A DNA stretch of 10,751 nucleotides, taken from assembly GCA_964390305.1 (NCBI GenBank), contig CAYMHT010000091.1, positions 1-10,751 of the forward strand, given 5' to 3'. Numbering within the stretch: position 1 is the stretch's first letter; every line of letters starts with the position of its first letter. A program made the translations under genes and the position numbers. The DNA is from SKLM01 sp964390305. GTDB lineage: Bacteria > Chloroflexota > Anaerolineae > B4-G1. The notes under the pieces are model-generated. The model was given only the letters and a program-made list of their open reading frames with translations. It searched no databases and was not told where the DNA came from. This document shows, piece after piece, positions 1-6,160 of this stretch.

Positions 1-50
1 GCGCCACCGTGGAGACAACGCTGAACCCGGACGTAGACCAAGCCTCCTGA
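1..50 (+). CDS. possible C-terminal end of an upstream gene
   Basis: In the frame starting at base 3 the sequence reads 15 residues (ATVETTLNPDVDQAS) and stops at TGA 48-50. The codons mostly end in G or C, as in the real genes here, while the other two frames look poorer. This could be the tail of a gene that starts before the window. It does not resemble the end of S1 (GFIARRVDGS), so it is not obviously the last gene of another cassette copy. The piece is too short to identify a family. Confidence 0.35.
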   Translation, partial: ATVETTLNPDVDQAS

Positions 51-107
51 TCATCATCCTCGCTGCTCGACCATAGACGACTTCTGCGACGTGCGGCCGT
101 CATTTGC

Positions 108-135
108 TTGACCTGTAGGCATCCTGGGGTATAAT
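108..135 (+). promoter_or_regulatory. sigma70-type promoter of the first cassette
   Basis: TTGACC (108-113), a 16-bp spacer and a perfect TATAAT (130-135) make a near-consensus housekeeping promoter. Transcription would start near 142 and give a leader of about 315 nt before A1. The matching place in front of A2 has a weaker version (5656-5683). Some similarity continues upstream of both -35 boxes, for example TTCTGCG at 82-88 and 5634-5640, so the promoter was probably part of the duplicated unit. Confidence 0.72.
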
Positions 136-183
136 CCCGCGCCGGTCGTTGGAGTAAGCTGAGCCCGCCCAACTGGATACGGT

Positions 184-197
184 GGCTATCGACAGCC
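184..197 (+). other. leader hairpin 1 with TCGA loop
   Basis: GGCT (184-187) pairs with AGCC (194-197), with an A-C mismatch closing a TCGA loop (189-192). At the same offset in copy 2 (5735-5748) the U-A pair becomes U-G, the mismatch becomes a G-C pair and the loop is unchanged. The changes are compatible with a conserved small stem, but it is short. Confidence 0.4.
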
Positions 198-311
198 GGC
201 CCTAGCACGGTCCCGCACGATCCCTCCATTGCTCCGGACGTCATCGGCGCTTGGCCTGCTGCTGTGGATTGTCAAGGACATCGGCTTCCACTTGCTTGTC
301 AGCCCACCCGT

Positions 312-332
312 GCTGGTGCTCACGCACCCAGC
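312..332 (+). other. leader hairpin 2 with TCAC loop
   Basis: GGTGC (315-319) pairs with GCACC (324-328) around TCAC (320-323). GCT (312-314) can extend the stem with AGC (330-332) past a single bulged C329. The loop lies at exactly the offset of the copy-2 hairpin (5864-5881). Pair G316-C327 corresponds to A5867-T5878, a two-sided compensatory change. The hairpin ends 125 nt before the A1 start, the same distance as in copy 2. Confidence 0.5.
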
Positions 333-342
333 GTTCCTTTTA

Positions 343-380
343 CCAGGCCGGTTACAGCCCTTGAATCCGTTTTGGCCTGG
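343..380 (+). repeat. inverted repeat in A1 leader, copy 1 only
   Basis: CCAGGCC (343-349) and GGCCTGG (374-380) form a perfect 7-bp inverted repeat with a 24-nt loop. The corresponding bases in copy 2 (5894-5900 and 5925-5931) do not pair. It may be specific to copy 1 or chance in GC-rich DNA. Confidence 0.35.
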
Positions 381-456
381 CTACCATAGTAGCAGCATCC
401 AGCCAAGCATCTGGAGTAGCTCGTACGGCCCACGCTGTGAATGAGAGGAAGTGACA

Positions 457-1491
457 ATGACCCAAGACTTGGTCAGCGCCCACTGCGGTGCGCCTGTGGG
501 GGGTGACGGTCGGCTCTGCGCGAGGTGCGCCTGCATCGCCGCCCCGGATTCATCTCGCGCTGACACTCCCGATGCCCTATCCTGGGAGGCGGATATCGCC
601 CTCGTGAACAACCCCCTGGTAGTCAGGCAACTGATGGTGGTGGCCCTGGGTTCTGGGCTATTCATGGCCCTGCTTCTCACGTTCATCTCCGCCACTACAG
701 GCGACTTTGAGGCGATTCCGACAATGCTCCTCATCGCCCTGCTGGCGGCAGTGGGGTTGGGCCTGTTGCTGTTCCTAGTCGCTCTGGCCCTCTTCGGCAA
801 CCGCACCCGCGTCCGTTTCACCATCGACGACGAGGGCGCACGCTGGGAGACTGTCGACCAGACCGTCCGGGTAGGCAGCCGCGCGGCTCTGCTGACCGGC
901 ATCCTCTCCAAGAGTCCCCAGACTGCAGGCACTGGGGCCCTAGCTGCGTCCCGGGAGAATGAGGCTCTCCGCTGGGACGCAGTGTGCAGCGTAGGGTACA
1001 ACACCCGGCAAAGGATGATCACCCTGCGCAACAGCTGGCGCCCTATCGGCATGCTCATCTGCCTCGCCGACAACTGCGAAGAGGTGCTCAACTACATCAA
1101 CGCCAGAGTAGCCCCCTCGTCCGGCAGAACGAAGCCAGCCTGGAGACCGCTGATCAGAGCCCTCTTGCGAACAGCTCTGGTGATCCTGGCGGCGGCGCCC
1201 CTCTTTACGCTGTCGTCCTACCCGTTTGAGTTGGACCTGCTCCTCCCCCTGGTGCTCTTAATGTTTGCCCTCGCGACCGTATGGTTCATCCCTCTCTTTG
1301 GGTGGGTGGTCATGGGGTGTGGCGGGGTCGTGACCGCCCAGATCACCCTGCTGGCCCTGTCCGACGCCGCGTACTGGGACGGGTATCAGCAGGCAGCGCT
1401 CATCCTGAGCTACGTTGGCCTGGCTTACCTGGCGTGGGCCTCATGGCGCTCCGTTCGGGGCAGGACCCGACCGCTCCTCTTTGAGGACTAG
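457..1491 (+). CDS. A1: six-helix membrane protein with degenerate zinc ribbon and PH-like domain
   Basis: A 344-aa protein of no family I can name. ATG 457 is preferred over GTG 451 because AGAGGAA (444-450) lies six bases upstream. Residues 7-24 resemble a zinc ribbon, but the first cysteine is Ser7 (AGC); Cys10, Cys21 and Cys24 remain. Helices are seen at about 59-78 and 89-113. A soluble stretch of about 110 residues (116-225) follows, whose strand pattern and RMITLRNSW...MLIC segment recall bacterial PH-like domains (inference). Four more helices lie at about 235-252, 259-278, 281-301 and 315-334. With a cytosolic N terminus, the PH-like domain and the Arg-rich tail are also cytosolic. 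The SYPFELDLLLPLVLL stretch before and in helix 4 is identical in A2 and looks functionally constrained. The gene leads the cassette behind its own promoter, 148 bp before L1. Membrane character is clear; biochemical role is unknown. Confidence 0.85.
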   Translation: MTQDLVSAHCGAPVGGDGRLCARCACIAAPDSSRADTPDALSWEADIALVNNPLVVRQLMVVALGSGLFMALLLTFISATTGDFEAIPTMLLIALLAAVGLGLLLFLVALALFGNRTRVRFTIDDEGARWETVDQTVRVGSRAALLTGILSKSPQTAGTGALAASRENEALRWDAVCSVGYNTRQRMITLRNSWRPIGMLICLADNCEEVLNYINARVAPSSGRTKPAWRPLIRALLRTALVILAAAPLFTLSSYPFELDLLLPLVLLMFALATVWFIPLFGWVVMGCGGVVTAQITLLALSDAAYWDGYQQAALILSYVGLAYLAWASWRSVRGRTRPLLFED

Positions 1492-1517
1492 GATACCCTG
1501 CCGGGGCTGAGCACGAA

Positions 1518-1542
1518 CGCCGAGGGGGACGCGCCCTCGGTG
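1518..1542 (+). other. strong hairpin in the A1-L1 gap, no U-tract
   Basis: Bases 1518-1526 pair with 1534-1542: CCGAGGG with CCCTCGG, extended by G-U and C-G pairs at the base. This gives a 9-bp stem with a 7-nt loop. The bases after it (AAGTAACC) lack the T run of an intrinsic terminator. It sits 98 nt before L1 and could set a processing or attenuation point between A1 and L1. No comparable hairpin stands out in the 75-nt A2-L2 gap. Confidence 0.5.
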
Positions 1543-1639
1543 AAGTAACCGTGCGGAGCATCCGCCCGACAGCCCGCACTTCTTCATGCGGATCGACGGA
1601 CCGCGTGCGATTCGTTGCATCGATTCTAGGGAGTTGACT

Positions 1640-4249
1640 ATGACGTCCAAGAGAGCTGCACCCCGGTTCTGCCGTCACTGTGGGAGCCACATCAACCCGA
1701 AGGCTGCCTTCTGCGGGCAGTGCGGACAGCCCGTGGCGAGGCCTGGCTCGAGCGGACCGCAGTCCGAGTCCCATCCTCCGGCCGAAATCGCTTCGCGTTC
1801 GTCGGCGGAGCCGCCCTCCCGGGCGAAGTCTCAGCGCCAATTGCCCCGCTGGGCTCTGCTGGGCGTGGGATGCGCTGTGATGCTGTTGTGTATTGCTGGA
1901 ACCCTGGTGACGATCGCCCTCTGGCCTGAGGGCGCTGATACATCAGAACGGACATCGACAGCCTGGGACCACGCCGAGAGCGAGCTGCTCCACACGGAGA
2001 CCGTTGCCCCCTCAGACGACTACCAGTTGGTAGAGGCTGGGGACGCGCTGTCCGTGATCGTTCCGGGCGGCTTGCTGGATGCGCCACAGGAGCTCAGCGT
2101 GGCTGCCGTCACGGGCGGTCCGGCGTTCCAACTCCCGCTGCGCTACGAACCGCTGGGCACATTTGAGATCAGCCTCGGCGACGCGGCGTTCTTCGAGAAG
2201 CCTCTGATCATCGAGCTCCCCTACGACCCCAAAGCCGTGAAGTCGCCCTTGGCTCCCGAGTTCTCCCTCGTCGCCAGCTACTGGGACGAGGCGCTGGAGG
2301 ACTGGATCGAGATGCCATCGGCTGTGGATACGGAGCGCCAGCGCCTGGTCATCCCCACCCTGCACCTCACCAAGGTGCGCTACGACTACGTCGTGGCCGA
2401 CGGGCACATCTACAATGACTACTTCTCCATCAAGTACGACACAGAGGAACTCGAGTCCATCAAGAAGAAGTACCCGAACTTCGAAGACACCCTCACGGAC
2501 TACGTGGATGACGTCGCTGACGCCCTTGAGGAAGCCCGGCGCGTCTACCACGAGCAGGGCTTCCGCGATCTCGAGAAGATCATAGCCGTCTACAGGAAGG
2601 TCGACTTCGTGCCCCCCGTTGGACAGTTTGGAGGCCGCTACGTCGAGAAAGTCATCACCAACTACAACGTCTACGTCACGGGCGACCGACATGACGAAAG
2701 CTGGAGCTGGAAAGGTATCGCCTACTCCAGTCTCAGCCGGAGCAAGTTCACGGGCAACATCTATATCCCCTACGATCACTCGGGCGTTCAGGCGCTGGAG
2801 ATCGCCCACGAGGTCTTCCACAGCATCCAGAATCGCTATTACACCCTGGTCGGGATGACAGAGTTCGGCCTCCCCGGCTCGACGGCTCCGGGGTATCAGC
2901 TTCTTACCCGCCTCTGGTGGTTCGAGGCCACCGCGGAGTATGCTGCGGGGAAGCTGGTGCACTCGCGTCCGGACGGTCGACCCAATCCCCATATGGGCGG
3001 CGACCTGGACGACCGACGTCTGGAGAAGGCCCTGACGCACTCGCCATCGGCGGTACGCAAGGGCTCTGAAAGGCCGGCGTACAACAACGCCTGGTTTATC
3101 GAGTTTCTGGTGTCTGAGGAAGAAATCGACTTCAAGGAGATGTTCGAGGCCGTTGCCGCCCACAGTTCCCCCAGCGTCTACGACAACTTGATCGCCTTCC
3201 TGGACACGAAGGGCCTGGATATCAAGCAGGTCTACGCCGACTACGTCCTCTGGTGGCTGTTCTCCCCCTCCAGCCCGCTGAGCCGAACCGACCCGGGCAA
3301 GGTGCCGGAGAGGGCACTGGCGGATCGGAAGGTGAAAGCGATGGCGGATGACCTTACGGACTGGGCTGTAGAGGGCGGAGCCGGACCGCACCGCGCGAAG
3401 GTGTGGGAGATCTCGGTCGATGAAGCTGTACGTTCAGCGACGGGTTCCATCCGCCCCCGGGCTTTGATCCTATCGCTGGAACAGGAGCGCACACAGACCC
3501 TGCGGGTCGAACCGCCTCTCCGCGTGCTGTGGGTCATCAAGTGGGCGCCCGGCGGTGATCGGACCTTCACCGCGCACCGCCTCACGCAGGAGAGTCCCGT
3601 GGGCATCGAGACGCTCCACCCCGGCGAGGCTCTCTATCTGGTGGCGGTGCGCAACGACGACAAGGCAGGGGTCTTGGGCGACTGGTACCCGGAGGTGAGA
3701 GTCACGGAGGCCCAGCTGAAGATCGAGCCGGCGGAGGTGGTTGGGGTCTCGTCGGACGAGCGTCACGCCTTCACGGCCGTGGCCAGCAACATCCCCCAGC
3801 CGCTCACAGATGGGCTCCAATTCGAGGTGGAGGTGCGGGGCCAGCCGAGACGGGGGTCGCCATCCAATGGGCTGGAGAACGTAGGGGGATCCGTCACGGC
3901 CGCCTTGGAGGATGAGCGCTTCCGACCGGGTGAGACGCCGTTGATCGTGAGGCTCTACGGCGACGGTGAGGTGCTGCTGGCAGAGGAGGCGTACGATGAC
4001 CTCGTCGAGCCCACGAAGACACCGATCCCCCGGGTCGAGTCGCATCAAGGCCTGCTCCCCACCAAGTGCATCTGCAGCGACGGTGAGCCGCTCTACTACA
4101 ATCCTGATGAGGCCTGGATCTTGCAGGTACAAGGCTGGACCATGTTGAGTGATGGTAACGAAGCGGGGTGCTACTATGACTGCGCCGATGCCTGTGGGTG
4201 CGATCGTTACGACGCGCAATGCACCTATCGGTGCATGGTCGGCGAATAG
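1640..4249 (+). CDS. L1: membrane-anchored zinc metallopeptidase-like ectoprotein with zinc ribbon
   Basis: An 869-aa type II membrane protein. ATG 1640 is chosen because AGGGAG (1628-1633) lies six bases upstream and the ribbon begins at once. Order: zinc ribbon Cys11/14/25/28; basic Ser/Pro linker; helix about 71-94, with Arg/Lys before it predicting N-in/C-out; a beta domain about 130-250 resembling ZU5/Ig-like surface domains; then a peptidase-like region about 250-580. That region has HEVFH (His390, Glu391, His394) and, 35 residues on, WWFEATAEY with Glu429 as likely third zinc ligand. This is the gluzincin pattern (HExxH plus downstream Glu), so a zinc endopeptidase or aminopeptidase acting outside the cell is likely; substrate unknown. 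A C-terminal beta region (from about 600) matches L2 around APGGDRT...HRLTQ. A PTKTP linker leads to an eight-cysteine tail (Cys810 to Cys865). It lies 148 bp after A1 and 64 bp before S1, probably in one operon. Confidence 0.85.
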   Translation: MTSKRAAPRFCRHCGSHINPKAAFCGQCGQPVARPGSSGPQSESHPPAEIASRSSAEPPSRAKSQRQLPRWALLGVGCAVMLLCIAGTLVTIALWPEGADTSERTSTAWDHAESELLHTETVAPSDDYQLVEAGDALSVIVPGGLLDAPQELSVAAVTGGPAFQLPLRYEPLGTFEISLGDAAFFEKPLIIELPYDPKAVKSPLAPEFSLVASYWDEALEDWIEMPSAVDTERQRLVIPTLHLTKVRYDYVVADGHIYNDYFSIKYDTEELESIKKKYPNFEDTLTDYVDDVADALEEARRVYHEQGFRDLEKIIAVYRKVDFVPPVGQFGGRYVEKVITNYNVYVTGDRHDESWSWKGIAYSSLSRSKFTGNIYIPYDHSGVQALEIAHEVFHSIQNRYYTLVGMTEFGLPGSTAPGYQLLTRLWWFEATAEYAAGKLVHSRPDGRPNPHMGGDLDDRRLEKALTHSPSAVRKGSERPAYNNAWFIEFLVSEEEIDFKEMFEAVAAHSSPSVYDNLIAFLDTKGLDIKQVYADYVLWWLFSPSSPLSRTDPGKVPERALADRKVKAMADDLTDWAVEGGAGPHRAKVWEISVDEAVRSATGSIRPRALILSLEQERTQTLRVEPPLRVLWVIKWAPGGDRTFTAHRLTQESPVGIETLHPGEALYLVAVRNDDKAGVLGDWYPEVRVTEAQLKIEPAEVVGVSSDERHAFTAVASNIPQPLTDGLQFEVEVRGQPRRGSPSNGLENVGGSVTAALEDERFRPGETPLIVRLYGDGEVLLAEEAYDDLVEPTKTPIPRVESHQGLLPTKCICSDGEPLYYNPDEAWILQVQGWTMLSDGNEAGCYYDCADACGCDRYDAQCTYRCMVGE

Positions 4250-4275
4250 GGAGCTCCCACGCTGGTCAACGTTTA

Positions 4276-4290
4276 CATCTGCATCAGATG
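4276..4290 (+). repeat. perfect short dyad upstream of S1
   Basis: CATCTG (4276-4281), CAT, CAGATG (4285-4290) form a perfect 6-bp dyad with a 3-bp centre in the 64-bp gap before S1. It is 23 bp before the ATG. It may be a weak hairpin or an operator half-site pair; no second copy was noticed in the window. Confidence 0.3.
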
Positions 4291-4313
4291 ACGCATACAA
4301 CAGGACAGAAACT

Positions 4314-5453
4314 ATGAACGGCAAGACAATGACCTGCCCGCACTGCGGGGAACCCATCGCGCCGGGCAGCCGCTTCTGCGAGTGGTGCGGCAAACCCGTG
4401 AGCCAACAGGAAACCCCGCGAGAACCTCAGCGGCTTGAGCGCTCTGCAGCGCCACCACCGCCGCCGCCTCCCCCCGCGGCACAAGCAGCATCCAGGCCTC
4501 CCTCGAGTGCTCCCAAGGGGCGTCGTGCGCTCCTCATCGGTCTGATCGCAGGCGGCGCGCTCCTCACCTGCCTGCTCGTCGTGGGTGGCGCGGTCTTGCT
4601 CTTGCGGGGTGGCCTTGAAGCCGAGCCCGTCCCTCCGACCGGAGCTCCGCCCACGAGGACGGTGGTGCCGCCCACAGACGCCCCAGCGCCTACCGCCACG
4701 GTGCAGCCCGTCGAGTCCGCACCGGCCGAACCCACGGAGGCGCCGGCGACGGTGGTGGAGGCGTTCGTGAAAGCCACGCTGGGAACCGTGCCCGGCGCCG
4801 CGATCGATTACGACCGCGCCAGGTCGCTCATGACTGCCGCCTACGCCGCCCAGTTTGACTCGCCCTCATTTGTGCCCCTGACGTACGGAATCCAGGATGG
4901 CCCCGAAGGCGTCGAAATGGTGTCTGAGGACGTGTCGGGAGCGACGGCGACGGTCGTGGCCCAGGGTTACTGGGGCGGGGAGCCAGGCACACCCTGGGCG
5001 TTTACCCTGCAGCAGGAGGGGGGCGCGTGGAGGATCGGGGCCATCGACGCTCAGCCTGTCTCCGGAATCGATGCTGCGAGCGGCGCCGTGCCAGGCGCGG
5101 TGGAGGCGCTCTTGGGTGAGTGGGAGGTGGTCGAGGGGGAGGGCAGCGACGCGGGCGAGCGCTTTCGCATCCTGTGGGAGACGGAGCGGGGGCTGCGGGT
5201 GCGCTGGCTGGACGAGTTCAGCGACATCGAGGGCATCGAGGATCTGGAGCGGTTCTACTTGGAGCTGGAGAACCAGGGCGGCGGGCGCTGGACCGGGGTG
5301 GCTGTGTCGGTGTATTGGGATCCGGAGACGGATCAGGTGACCGAGGAAGGGCGCGAGCCGGTGGTGCTGATTCTGTCGGACGGCGATCAGCAACTGCTCA
5401 TCGGGCCGCCGGAGAGCGAGGGGTTCATCGCGCGGCGCGTAGACGGGTCCTGA
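4314..5453 (+). CDS. S1: zinc-ribbon type II membrane protein with NTF2-like ectodomain
   Basis: A 379-aa protein. ATG 4314 follows a modest AGGA (4302-4305); ATG 4329 lacks a ribosome site. Zinc ribbon Cys8/11/22/25 (CPHCG...CEWCGKPV) is followed by a linker with eight consecutive prolines (47-54), basic KGRR and one helix at about 72-97, giving N-in/C-out. A Pro/Thr/Ala stalk runs to about residue 145. Residues about 147-247 look like an NTF2-like domain: a helical start (VVEAFVKATL), a central AAYAAQF and a final strand pair with GGAWRIGAID. Residues about 260-376 begin LLGEWEVVEG and are rich in short strands, possibly a small lipocalin-like beta barrel; both folds are inferred by pattern. 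The partial gene S2 has the same ribbon spacing and CGKPVSQ ending. S1 probably shares a transcript with A1 and L1. A ligand-sensing or adaptor part of the surface complex is a guess. Confidence 0.82.
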   Translation: MNGKTMTCPHCGEPIAPGSRFCEWCGKPVSQQETPREPQRLERSAAPPPPPPPPAAQAASRPPSSAPKGRRALLIGLIAGGALLTCLLVVGGAVLLLRGGLEAEPVPPTGAPPTRTVVPPTDAPAPTATVQPVESAPAEPTEAPATVVEAFVKATLGTVPGAAIDYDRARSLMTAAYAAQFDSPSFVPLTYGIQDGPEGVEMVSEDVSGATATVVAQGYWGGEPGTPWAFTLQQEGGAWRIGAIDAQPVSGIDAASGAVPGAVEALLGEWEVVEGEGSDAGERFRILWETERGLRVRWLDEFSDIEGIEDLERFYLELENQGGGRWTGVAVSVYWDPETDQVTEEGREPVVLILSDGDQQLLIGPPESEGFIARRVDGS

Positions 5454-5655
5454 CTGCGTTAACGGGCGGGGGCAAGCACATTCTACTCGGGTTCGGTCAA
5501 GAGCACGGGTTGTGGACCTCTTAGGTTTTCGTGCAGGTGTCGCGACCCAGAGAGCAGCTTCAGCGGAGACAGAACAGCGGGTGGCGACGCGTCACTGAAT
5601 GGTCAAAGGTCTTGATTCCCTAGGAGCTTTGATTCTGCGTGTTCTGCCGCCGGGC
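5454..5655. other. gap after S1 with no gene or clear terminator
   Basis: I see no credible gene in this stretch of about 200 bp. There is no stem followed by a T-run good enough to call an intrinsic terminator; ACCT-CTT-AGGTTTT near 5514-5527 is only a 4-bp stem. The last 25 bp before 5656 resemble the sequence upstream of the first promoter. Transcription of the first cassette may end by Rho or may read through into the second. Confidence 0.5.
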
Positions 5656-5683
5656 TTGACTTCCCTGGGTAGCATGGTAGAGT
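5656..5683 (+). promoter_or_regulatory. weaker promoter of the second cassette
   Basis: TTGACT (5656-5661), a 16-bp spacer and TAGAGT (5678-5683) occupy the position of the strong promoter in copy 1, shifted by three bases relative to the leader. The -10 box matches TATAAT at four of six positions, so this copy is predicted to be less active. Its placement ahead of a conserved leader supports it more than its sequence does. Confidence 0.45.
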
Positions 5684-5734
5684 TCTAAGGCAGTATTCGT
5701 TGGCGTCGGCTGAGGTTTCGCAATGGTATACGTA

Positions 5735-5748
5735 GGCTGTCGACGGCC
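5735..5748 (+). other. copy 2 of leader hairpin 1
   Basis: GGCTG (5735-5739) pairs with CGGCC (5744-5748) through one U-G pair around TCGA (5740-5743). It is a cleaner stem than its copy-1 counterpart (184-197) and has the same loop. Confidence 0.42.
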
Positions 5749-5863
5749 CACGAGGACACTGTCACGCTCCTTCACACGTGGTCCCGTACTGACACCGGTC
5801 GGCACGACCGCCGACGCGCGTCGTCCAGGGACACCTTCTGCTACGATAACCAGCTGATCCGAC

Positions 5864-5881
5864 CGGATGCTGATGCATCCG
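5864..5881 (+). other. copy 2 of leader hairpin 2
   Basis: CGGATGC (5864-5870) pairs perfectly with GCATCCG (5875-5881) around TGAT. An alternative extends GAC/GTC (5861-5863 with 5881-5883) past a bulged C5864. The loop is at exactly the offset of the copy-1 loop, and pair A5867-T5878 replaces G316-C327. Confidence 0.52.
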
Positions 5882-6007
5882 TCGTTTCGATGACCGAGCC
5901 GATGGCAGCGCGGGTATCCATTGTCGCCGCGCCGCTCAACTGGCGGCATACGTGGAACCGTCTGGACCTGCTCCGATGGCTCGTCGGAGGGACGAAGGAG
6001 AGCTGCT

Positions 6008-6106
6008 ATGAGTAAGGACCTATGGATCTGTGATCGCTGCAGTGCACCCTTGCAGGAAGGGAGCGGCATTTGCGAGAGGTGCTGTGGTGGTCAGGGGGCG
6101 GACTAG
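6008..6106 (+). CDS. A2 5' part: zinc ribbon cut off by in-frame TAG
   Basis: A 32-residue reading frame from ATG 6008, with a strong AAGGAG seven bases upstream. It carries a complete zinc ribbon: Cys8, Cys11, Cys22 and Cys25, with an extra Cys26. It aligns with the start of A1 (MTQDL against MSKDL; CARCAC against CERCCG). TAG at 6104-6106 ends it. The same frame stays open after the stop and keeps matching A1, so this is the 5' part of A2 rather than an independent small gene, unless the free ribbon has become a product of its own. With the stop read through the protein would have 347 residues, close to the 344 of A1. Confidence 0.65.
   Translation: MSKDLWICDRCSAPLQEGSGICERCCGGQGAD
6104..6106 (+). 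other. in-frame amber codon splitting A2
   Basis: Codons before and after TAG belong to one frame. Residues just past it (ALTWETDVPLV, 6131-6163) match A1 (ALSWEADIALV), so homology runs across the stop. A single base change from CAG, TGG, AAG, GAG, TAC/TAT, TTG or TCG would explain it. A sequencing error, a recent nonsense mutation, or recoding are the options; the following A is not a known leaky context. Confidence 0.7.
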
Positions 6107-6160
6107 AGCGCCGCTGCCGGACAGGGAGGAGCGCTCACGTGGGAAACGGATGTTCCCCTG

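Larger units (their letters stand above)
146..456 (+). promoter_or_regulatory. long conserved leader of A1, candidate structured RNA
   Basis: This 311-nt untranslated leader matches the leader of A2 (5697-6007) at a constant offset of 5551. Block 1 (146-197) is identical at about 37 of 52 positions by hand alignment. Block 2 (about 300-425) aligns without gaps at roughly 60-65%. The part between (about 240-295) is poorly conserved. No reading frame is conserved between the copies: the frame open at 229-444 has stops in copy 2. Two hairpins are kept at the same offsets, at 184-197 and 312-332. A cis-acting regulatory RNA, a protein-binding leader, or a plain remnant of duplication are all possible. 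Confidence 0.55.
108..5453 (+). repeat. cassette copy 1 (promoter, leader, A1, L1, S1)
   Basis: First of two diverged tandem copies of the same gene order. The period is 5551 bp measured from A1 ATG (457) to A2 ATG (6008). Leader, A gene, L gene ends and S gene start all have a counterpart in copy 2. Each ribbon is most like the ribbon at the same position in the other copy: L1 and L2 share FCRHCG...AFC.QCGQ, and S1 and S2 share CGKPVSQ. This indicates duplication of a unit rather than repeated independent fusion. Confidence 0.75.
5697..6007 (+). promoter_or_regulatory. conserved leader of A2, candidate structured RNA
   Basis: This leader matches the A1 leader with TCGTTGG at its start (5697 against 146) and no net length change to the ATG. 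Block 1 spans 5697-5748 and block 2 about 5851-5976. It ends with a consensus ribosome site AAGGAG (5995-6000), seven bases before ATG 6008. In the reading frame of A2 it contains stops after 5780, so it does not code in the frame that is open in copy 1. Confidence 0.55.

Noticed and set aside
229..444. 71-codon frame in the A1 leader that reads hydrophobic and Pro-rich
   Set aside because: The start is TTG without a ribosome site, and the corresponding frame in the homologous A2 leader contains several stops, so protein coding is not conserved.
2012..3391. 459-codon antisense frame across L1
   Set aside because: The plus-strand frame has a ribosome site, ribbon, anchor and peptidase motif; long antisense frames are expected in high-GC genes.
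4272..4299. TTTACA-16-CATACA as a promoter for S1
   Set aside because: The -10 box is poor and the start would fall on or after the S1 ribosome site; the dyad at 4276-4290 explains the pattern equally well.
5620..6069. 149-codon antisense frame over the A2 leader and start
   Set aside because: It runs over the conserved leader and ribbon codons, has no recognisable protein features, and no matching frame was seen in the copy-1 leader.
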